The notes below the pieces were generated by a model, which had not been told where the DNA came from, did not search any database, and saw only the letters and a list, made by a program, of their open reading frames with translations. Of a stretch of 64,000 bases of DNA, positions 20,701 through 27,494 are shown piece by piece. The first letter of the stretch is position 1; each line of letters opens with the position of its first letter. Where the stretch lies: positions 1,574,001 through 1,638,000 of the forward strand of contig NZ_CP092333.1 in NCBI RefSeq assembly GCF_018595675.2. Direction: 5' to 3'. Source of the stretch: Flavihumibacter fluvii (GTDB taxonomy: Bacteria; Bacteroidota; Bacteroidia; Chitinophagales; Chitinophagaceae). The position numbers and the translations under genes are program-made.

Positions 20701-20946
20701 ACCATCGCACATATTGCGGATATAGAGCATGCTGTCAGGATAACGTAACTGCAACGCTGTCTCAAAATGGTCGTAATTCATCATCCGGGAGCCGAGGTTA
20801 TTTCCTATTAAAATAATGTGTGCCCCCTTTTTAAGTTTGAGGAAGGCTTTATCACTCTTAAGACCACTGCAGCCCGCCGTAAACATGACAATTGCAAAAA
20901 AAACCGCTACAGCCAGATTGCTACCTTTACCTAACCAGTTTATCAT
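17770..20946 (-). CDS. SGNH hydrolase - beta-propeller - HEAT - cytochrome c fusion lipoprotein (PVC-type)
   Basis: A 1058-residue envelope protein with a lipoprotein signal (FTAGCSGLK, Cys near 26). In order it has a GDSL/SGNH-like domain ([18 protein letters not shown]...[12 protein letters not shown], about 40-270); a PVC-type dehydrogenase propeller ([28 protein letters not shown], calcium-like [11 protein letters not shown] and [11 protein letters not shown] loops, about 385-750); HEAT-like helices (about 770-900); and a monohaem cytochrome c with [11 protein letters not shown] and distal GQVPMTPF. This layout is known mainly from Planctomycetes and some Bacteroidota. Likely a periplasmic sugar dehydrogenase or deacylase passing electrons to the respiratory chain (inference). 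Confidence 0.88.
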   Translation of the reverse strand: [1058 protein letters not shown]

Positions 20947-20992
20947 TTCATTTATTTAATGTATCTAAAAATCAAGCAACCTAAAAGCCTGT

Positions 20993-22207
20993 TTAAACAA
21001 CGAGGTCAGGATTAGCCGGACCAAAATGTTTCAGCATAACGATGGGGTCAGTTGCAGAAGGATTAGTGATTCTAATGCCTTCTTTTGCTGCAGCTTCGCT
21101 GATGAAAAATTCATCATTGGTAAGTTGACCATAACGGATCAGGGCTGGTGTTTCGATATCCCAGACACCCATTTTTCCATGGCCCTGCATAACAATAATA
21201 CCATAAGCCGCACTGTCTTTGATGACCACGGTCTGTCCGGGGAAAACGGTCAGTTCCTTTGCACTGAAATCATGCGATTTGTAGCAGACCCAGTTTTCAG
21301 TATATCCCTGGGAATGCATTTCATCCAATGACCTTACCGGCTTAGGGGCCATAAAGCGATTTGCCATCATATTCGGATCAATATTCAATTCCCAATCAAG
21401 GATATCGATGAGGGAATCATAATCCCCAATGCTTTCTTTAGGCGAACCATTCCACAACAATTCTTCCGGAATGATGGCTTCATTCACCAACGACTGGTAC
21501 ATCGCAAAAACATCAGAAGCTTTTTGCGGTTCATAGGTACAAAGGCTACCAGGTGCGTGTAATAATCCGGGTGGCACATCCCAACCTGTACCTGGTTCCA
21601 GCCTGTAAGCTGATGAATAATTAGTGATCTTATTATCGCCCTTGGTGAAATTAACCAGGCATTCCCTGATCTGTTCCTTAGTAGTGCCTGGTTCGATACC
21701 AATGAAAGTATAAGGAAAATCGCCGCCATGGTTGTTCAGTTGTGGCGGGAAATAGTATGCTTCCGGCTTGCCTTTCTGGCCGATCAGTGCAGCTTTCTCA
21801 TCATTGTGGTGAACATGGTGCGGAAGCGGGCCCATATTATCGAAAAATTTGGAATACATTGGCCAGCTGCCATAGGCATTCCATATCCTGTCCCCGATCA
21901 AACGGCCTTTCAGGTCATCAACAGCATCCTTCAATAAGAACTGTACTGTTTTGCTGCCATCGTTAAACACCACTTTGCTTAGACCTTCGTGTTCGCCCGT
22001 TAATGGACCATTTTTCGCTGGTGTTGTGGAAGATAACCAGCGCTCATCAATCCCACCACGCTGACCACCTAATACATAATAATCATCGGGGTGCAATTTT
22101 ATCCTTCTGCCGGGCACGCAAAATGACCTGGGGACCCAGGTTGGTGCCAGGCGCAGAATACCTTTTCCTTGTTCCAGGGCTTTTTCAGCCAGTTGTAAAT
22201 TTTCCAT
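20993..22207 (-). CDS. Cupin protein resembling class I mannose-6-phosphate isomerase
   Basis: A 404-residue cytoplasmic protein. A metal-site-like motif LPHHVHHNDEKA lies near residue 127-140, followed by YYFPPQLNNHGGDFPYTFIGIEPGTTKEQIRECL and a second cupin-type GWDVPPGLLHAPGSLCTYEP. This matches the type I phosphomannose isomerase/cupin layout, but the usual phosphate-binding residues cannot be confirmed by eye. With the DUF4432 neighbour it may isomerise or epimerise a sugar (inference). The gene lies 46 bp upstream of the 1058-residue cytochrome gene. Confidence 0.75.
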   Translation of the reverse strand: MENLQLAEKALEQGKGILRLAPTWVPRSFCVPGRRIKLHPDDYYVLGGQRGGIDERWLSSTTPAKNGPLTGEHEGLSKVVFNDGSKTVQFLLKDAVDDLKGRLIGDRIWNAYGSWPMYSKFFDNMGPLPHHVHHNDEKAALIGQKGKPEAYYFPPQLNNHGGDFPYTFIGIEPGTTKEQIRECLVNFTKGDNKITNYSSAYRLEPGTGWDVPPGLLHAPGSLCTYEPQKASDVFAMYQSLVNEAIIPEELLWNGSPKESIGDYDSLIDILDWELNIDPNMMANRFMAPKPVRSLDEMHSQGYTENWVCYKSHDFSAKELTVFPGQTVVIKDSAAYGIIVMQGHGKMGVWDIETPALIRYGQLTNDEFFISEAAAKEGIRITNPSATDPIVMLKHFGPANPDLVV

Positions 22208-22227
22208 TGGTGTAACTTAATAGGAGT

Positions 22228-23250
22228 TTATGATGTTGTTATGGCAATTTGCAGTTCATAGGTTTTGGTTTCACCCGGTGCTAAAAAAATAAGGGTGTTC
22301 CGGGCCCTTGCTGCAGACTGCCCGATCGGTGGATGGGTACCCGGTTCAATTCCGGTCACATACTCACCTTCCCCCCAGTGTTGCCAGTTGGTTAACCAGG
22401 GCAATTGCGCTTTCGAAAAGTGGAGGGTGAGTGTAATCCCCAGGTTGGGATTGTGTAGTCCACCTGAACACATACCTTCAGCATCGGCAGCGACATCAAT
22501 GAAGGCCACTTCTTCGCCAGAGCCGTTGTGTGCTGGCATAGGTGGTGGACAAGTATGAAAATCATGGCTGTCTGTAAATATTATTCTCTTTCCGGTCCCA
22601 CCCGCCTGCCAATTCCCTTTCCACAAAATCTGTGCGCCTTCATCAACTAAAGGGTAACCCAAATTGCAATGATACAGGAGCATATGTGGCGCTGGTGTGT
22701 TGCCGCGATTAGTCACTTCATCATGAATAAATATGGATGCCTGGCCAAGCACACAGGAAATAGTCCGCTTTAATTCGAGGCTTGGCCCAAATATCCGGGT
22801 TTGGGGAATTTTACCAGTAATGCTCATAGTCATTTTTCCGGCCTGCGGATCGGGCTGGATAACCGATTCGATTTCTGCCGGCATATTACTTATCGGACCA
22901 TGCAAACCACGTTCACCAAACTCATCAGATTCAGGTCCACCAACATGGGTCAGCCCGCATGTGGTAAGTAAACCACCCCCAAAACTTTTTAGCCAATCAA
23001 TGCCCTTATCACTATTCATTGATGGTGGCCGGACGCCAGTCGCATTGATCCAGCCCAAGCTATGCTGGTTGTAAAATGCATCGGCAATATCCATTGCACG
23101 ATCGAGCAGCACTTTAAATCGCAGACCGCTTCCGGTATTGAACCAGGCGATCCTGCTACCCCGTTGCGGCCCATTGTCCAGCACGGCAGTTTCTATACCG
23201 CCGAGCTGGGCATGGTGGGATATTTTATGATGATATGGTTGCGGCATCAT
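22228..23250 (-). CDS. DUF4432 family protein (aldose 1-epimerase-like)
   Basis: A 340-residue protein of the galactose-mutarotase-like superfamily, DUF4432 type: GIETAVLDNGPQRGSRIAWFNTGSGLRFKVLLDRAMDIADA, the Gly-rich FGGGLLTTCGLTHVGGP with a candidate catalytic His, LHGPISNMPAE, and MLLYHCNLGYPLVDEG. The acidic C-terminal GIEPGTHPP is also seen in mutarotases. No signal peptide. It sits between the cupin gene (20 bp) and the 904-residue cytochrome (15 bp) and probably handles an aldose or keto-sugar anomer. Function unproven. Confidence 0.85.
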   Translation of the reverse strand: MMPQPYHHKISHHAQLGGIETAVLDNGPQRGSRIAWFNTGSGLRFKVLLDRAMDIADAFYNQHSLGWINATGVRPPSMNSDKGIDWLKSFGGGLLTTCGLTHVGGPESDEFGERGLHGPISNMPAEIESVIQPDPQAGKMTMSITGKIPQTRIFGPSLELKRTISCVLGQASIFIHDEVTNRGNTPAPHMLLYHCNLGYPLVDEGAQILWKGNWQAGGTGKRIIFTDSHDFHTCPPPMPAHNGSGEEVAFIDVAADAEGMCSGGLHNPNLGITLTLHFSKAQLPWLTNWQHWGEGEYVTGIEPGTHPPIGQSAARARNTLIFLAPGETKTYELQIAITTS

Positions 23251-23265
23251 TATTATACTTCCTGT

Positions 23266-25980
23266 TTATTTTGTACCGCCCTTTGCCGCGAAAATGGTAT
23301 CCTGTGGATTACCTCCGGCTTTAAGGTAAGCCAGCAGGTCTTTTAATTCTTCCGGATTTAAGGAATTGATCATTCCACCTAGCATCGGTGATACTTCAGA
23401 CACACGGGTTCCACTAACATCTGCTTTCTTTATTTCACGGGTATCCTGGGGTGCAAAAGGATTTTGCGAAATGACGTATTTATCATTGTCCTGGCTGATC
23501 AGGCGACCAATCACCGAACCGCCTTTTTTAAGGGAGAAAACGGTCGCACCGTACTGATCAGAGATGGTTTTGTTTGGATCGATGATGGCTTCGAGCATGT
23601 CTTTATACGAAAAGCGTGTACCCAACTGTGTGAGATCCGGTCCTGCAATGCCGCCTTCACCCCGCATATTATGGCATGAGCTGCATAAAGAAGCCGCAAA
23701 CAATCCTTTTCCCATTTCATAATTACGATGGGAGATTCCACTGTCAGCAATCAGGGTAGCCTCTTCCACAGTCCAGTCCCTGCCCGGGCCTTTTGGCCTG
23801 ATGGCACCTTTTGAAAGGTTTGATCTTGATAATTCCACGATGGAATCACCCGAAAGGGTATTAAAGTAGGCGAACTGATTTTTTGGCACATTAGCCAGTG
23901 CCATTTTCCGTGCGCCATCGATGAAGCCAATGAAACTGTGTCCGCCCTTGAAACTAAAGGCATTATAATACCATTTGAAATAGGCGTCCTGTAAAGCCGG
24001 GGTCCAGCCATTTTTTGCCTGGCTGAGTACGGTTGCATAAAACGTCTGTTGTAAAGGGGGCATCTTGGAGAGCATCGATGCGATATCCATTCCATATTGC
24101 GGATTACGCATGATGAGGTCAGAAGATTTGGTAAAAGTTTCCTGCCCGGCACTATTATCATCTTTTGCGACTGCCAGCAGGGCTATTGTTTTTTCCACTG
24201 CCTGGGGGGCATCGATATATACCAGCACCTTACTTAATTCACGGTTTAATTCATTGCCGCCTTTGGAAGGATATTGTGCACTCAAATAAGTTGCGATATC
24301 AGATTTAGCTTTTGTTCCGGGCATACCCATCCGGGCGATAACCAGTTCAATTCCCCGCACCAGGTCAACCTGTTGTGCTTCAGTGAGTGCTGAATAATTC
24401 ACTGCAGTAACAGCAGTCAGCACCTGGTCCTTGATCTTTGCATTTCCTTTATGGGCCAATGCGATAACGCCCTGGGTGAGTGCAACAGGATCTTTTTCCT
24501 GCAATACCCTGTCCTGCCATTCATTCACCGGCTGGTGCTCCAGCACGATGCGGGCAGCATAACGAATATAACGGTCCTGGTGTTTCAGGTAAGGCCAGGC
24601 GAAGTCGACTGCACCGGCTTTTGGAGCGCCGTGGTAGGCTTCCAGTTTCCGGCGGATCTGGTGCTCTTCATTCAATGCAACAGGTGCCAGGGCTTCGGAA
24701 TCCTGTTTGTTATCACCATAATAAACCCGGTAAAGGTCAGATTCGAGCCTGCGGCCACCGGTTAAAAAATACATTGCGCCATCAGGGCCAATCACGCCAT
24801 CAGTTAATGGTAGTGGTGATCCTGAAACAAATTCTTCACCAGTAGCTTTATAGGATGATCCTTGCTGTTCCAGGTGAATGGCATAAATGATACCAAAGCT
24901 CCAGTCAAATGCGAAGATCGACTTGCGGTATTTTTCCGGGAAACGGGCATTAAGACCAGAGACAACATTGGTGGGTGATCCCTGGCCGATATTCAAAATT
25001 GCCGGACTGTTATCTGGCCATACCGGTGACCATTTGTCGGTGCCCGGACGCCAGCCAAATTCACTGCCACTGGTAACATGGCATATACGGGTTGGGCGAT
25101 ACCAAGGTGTACCGATATCCCATTCCATATCTGAATCGTAGGTGAACATATCACCTTCCTGGTTGAATGCAAGGTCAAACGGATTACGGAATCCTGACGC
25201 GATGAGTTCCCACTTAGATCCGGAAGAGTCCACATTTGCGATCCAGCCGGCAGCCCAGTTAACGGTATTGTCGTGGCCATTCGGGTCTTTGATCAGTGGC
25301 AGGATATTATCCAGTTTTCCTTCCGGGAAATTCCGGTAGGCATCCATCTTCGGTATCTTGGTAAAATTTCCGGCGATCACATAGAGTGATTGTTTATCGG
25401 GAGATAAAACAATACTATGCGGACCGTGTTCACCTTCACCATCCAATGCTTTCAGTAAAGTAATCTTATCATACTGGTCATCTCCATCCGTATCCTGCAT
25501 ACGGTACAACCCGCTGCCTTTGCTGAATTCCTTATCGCTTTCATGGTTAATCATTACATAGAGGCTGTTAAACGCATATAATAATCCATGCGCATATCCC
25601 ATGCTGATCTTTGTGGTGGATGTATCAGGTTTACTCCCCTTAATGTCTGGAATGAATAATTTTTCTGCCTTGATTTTCGCACTGGTATCACCAATGGCAG
25701 GAATTTGCATACGGTATAAGGAACCGTACTGGTCGGAAGCGATCAGGCGACCTTTGTTGTCAAAAGTCATGGCCACCCAGGAGCCCTCTGCATTTTCTGA
25801 TGGACCAAATAAGTGTTCCGCATTAAAACCTTCAGGAAGTTTTAATTTGGCCACTTTGGGATCTACGTTAGTAAGATCTGTCGTCGACTCCGCTCCTTTC
25901 TTCTCCTGGTTTTTACAGGAAAATAACAACACGAAACTGCCGAGAAGGAAAAAACTTTTGATGATCGGGTTCTTTTGCAT
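23266..25980 (-). CDS. PVC-type beta-propeller - HEAT - cytochrome c lipoprotein
   Basis: A 904-residue protein with a lipoprotein signal (FVLLFSCKNQEKK, Cys about 22). The N-terminal half is a six-bladed dehydrogenase-like propeller (PEGFNAEHLFGPSEN, VAMTFDNKGRLIASDQYGSLYRM, DGEGEHGPHSIV, GFRNPFDLAFNQEGDMFTYDSDMEWD). A helical repeat segment follows (about 450-700), then a monohaem domain with SLCSSCHNMRGEGGIAGPDLTQLG and a C-terminal PNKTISDQYGATVF extension, the typical 'putative haem-binding' tail of these proteins. Lacks the SGNH domain of the 17770 paralogue. Probably a periplasmic sugar-oxidising enzyme or electron carrier (inference). Confidence 0.88.
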   Translation of the reverse strand: MQKNPIIKSFFLLGSFVLLFSCKNQEKKGAESTTDLTNVDPKVAKLKLPEGFNAEHLFGPSENAEGSWVAMTFDNKGRLIASDQYGSLYRMQIPAIGDTSAKIKAEKLFIPDIKGSKPDTSTTKISMGYAHGLLYAFNSLYVMINHESDKEFSKGSGLYRMQDTDGDDQYDKITLLKALDGEGEHGPHSIVLSPDKQSLYVIAGNFTKIPKMDAYRNFPEGKLDNILPLIKDPNGHDNTVNWAAGWIANVDSSGSKWELIASGFRNPFDLAFNQEGDMFTYDSDMEWDIGTPWYRPTRICHVTSGSEFGWRPGTDKWSPVWPDNSPAILNIGQGSPTNVVSGLNARFPEKYRKSIFAFDWSFGIIYAIHLEQQGSSYKATGEEFVSGSPLPLTDGVIGPDGAMYFLTGGRRLESDLYRVYYGDNKQDSEALAPVALNEEHQIRRKLEAYHGAPKAGAVDFAWPYLKHQDRYIRYAARIVLEHQPVNEWQDRVLQEKDPVALTQGVIALAHKGNAKIKDQVLTAVTAVNYSALTEAQQVDLVRGIELVIARMGMPGTKAKSDIATYLSAQYPSKGGNELNRELSKVLVYIDAPQAVEKTIALLAVAKDDNSAGQETFTKSSDLIMRNPQYGMDIASMLSKMPPLQQTFYATVLSQAKNGWTPALQDAYFKWYYNAFSFKGGHSFIGFIDGARKMALANVPKNQFAYFNTLSGDSIVELSRSNLSKGAIRPKGPGRDWTVEEATLIADSGISHRNYEMGKGLFAASLCSSCHNMRGEGGIAGPDLTQLGTRFSYKDMLEAIIDPNKTISDQYGATVFSLKKGGSVIGRLISQDNDKYVISQNPFAPQDTREIKKADVSGTRVSEVSPMLGGMINSLNPEELKDLLAYLKAGGNPQDTIFAAKGGTK

Positions 25981-26008
25981 TATTAAATATAAAATGTATG
26001 ATGAACAA

Positions 26009-27457
26009 CTAGGTTTCTGCTATACTTTTTGTGAAAAGTTCTTTAATCGGTTTGCCCTTTCCATCAGGCGTGGTATAAAATGGCCGCTTTTCGATTTCAT
26101 ACTGGGTGTCTTCCGGAATGCCCAGTGCATGATAAATGGTCTGGTGCACCTGGTCGATCCGGACCGGATTCTCAATGGATTTGCAGGGACGCTCATCGGC
26201 GGTTTTTCCATATACGAAGCCTTTCTTCAAACCACCACCAAACATCAATATGGATCCCGCATCAGTAAAATGCCGGTGCATGCCATAAAATTTCAGTTCA
26301 GATAAAATATCAGGTTGGTTAACCTGCTCCAGCACTTTTTTATCGGGCCTGCCTTCCACCATCATATCACGGCTGAATTCACTGGCCAGGATGATCAGCG
26401 TTCTGTCCAGTTTGCCAGATTTCTCCAGGTCAAGTACAAGTTGAGCGATGGGACCATCGATCATTTTTTTCATTCCCACCATACGGGTATGGCCGTTTTC
26501 ATGGGTATCAAAGCCCATGAAGGGTTCGTATTCGGTGGTAACGCTGATAAATCTTGCACCTTGTTCTGTTAAACGTTTGGCTAACAGGCAGCCCAGTCCA
26601 AAACGACCGGTATTATAAATATCATAGCTGGCCTTGGGTTCCAGGCTCAGGTCAAAGGCTTTTGCTTCAGGAGAATTCAGCAGCATGTAGGATTGCTCCA
26701 TAGACCGCTTCAAGGATTCTTTCTGGTAATCGCTGCCAAATTCGCCGACAGCACTGGCATTGATCAGTTCATTATACAATTGGTTCCGGCGTTCAAAACG
26801 TTTAGCGTCCATACCCACGGGCGGGCGAACGGATTCCAATCCCTGGCTGGGATCAGGAATCATAAACGGACCAAATTCATTACCCAGGAAACCAGCCGTA
26901 TGGAATGCTTTAAGTTCTTCAGCTTCGCCAACACTGAAACGTTGCCCGATATCAATAAAAGCAGGGATCACCGGATTCTTTGGTCCCAATTCTTTGGCGA
27001 TCCAGGAACCGATATGTGGTGCTGCAACAGTTTGTGGCGGCTCATAGCAGGTGTGCCAATGATACTGGTGCCTTGAATGCAGGATATGGCCCATATCAGC
27101 AGCAACATAGGACCTAATCAGGCATCCCCTGTCCATTACTTTTCCAATGGATTGAAGTCCATCGGAAAAACGGATACCATCTAATGCAGTGGGAAATGAA
27201 TTGAACGTACTGAGTACCCGATTACCTTCCATGCCTTTTTCAAAAGGCGTATATAATTTAGGATCGAAGGTTTCTGTGTGGGCCATACCTCCGGCCATCC
27301 ATAAAAGGATTACTGTATCGGCAGTTGATTCGGCCAACACTGATTTCTTTCCACAACCTGAAACCAGTCCGGCCATAGGAACACCTGCTGCCAAAGCAGC
27401 CATTGTGGCTGCGCTGGTTTTCCTGATAAACTCCCTTCTGTTCCAATTGCCTTTCAT
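26009..27457 (-). CDS. DUF1501 domain protein, Tat-exported
   Basis: A 482-residue protein with a clear twin-arginine signal (NRREFIRKTSAATMAALAAG) and a possible lipobox (LVSGCGKKS). The DUF1501 core shows VILLWMAGGMAHTETFDPK, HILHSRHQYHW, LAKRLTEQGARFISV, GFDTHENGH and LIILASEFSRD. Compared with the 1161-2624 paralogue the TGEFGRTP motif is changed to ASEFSRD, so substrate or metal use may differ. It is 37 bp downstream of the DUF1549/DUF1553 gene, its usual partner. Periplasmic; exact role unknown. Confidence 0.9.
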   Translation of the reverse strand: MKGNWNRREFIRKTSAATMAALAAGVPMAGLVSGCGKKSVLAESTADTVILLWMAGGMAHTETFDPKLYTPFEKGMEGNRVLSTFNSFPTALDGIRFSDGLQSIGKVMDRGCLIRSYVAADMGHILHSRHQYHWHTCYEPPQTVAAPHIGSWIAKELGPKNPVIPAFIDIGQRFSVGEAEELKAFHTAGFLGNEFGPFMIPDPSQGLESVRPPVGMDAKRFERRNQLYNELINASAVGEFGSDYQKESLKRSMEQSYMLLNSPEAKAFDLSLEPKASYDIYNTGRFGLGCLLAKRLTEQGARFISVTTEYEPFMGFDTHENGHTRMVGMKKMIDGPIAQLVLDLEKSGKLDRTLIILASEFSRDMMVEGRPDKKVLEQVNQPDILSELKFYGMHRHFTDAGSILMFGGGLKKGFVYGKTADERPCKSIENPVRIDQVHQTIYHALGIPEDTQYEIEKRPFYTTPDGKGKPIKELFTKSIAET

Positions 27458-27494
27458 TTACAAAATTTGAAGTTCTGAAATTCAATCGCCTTTT

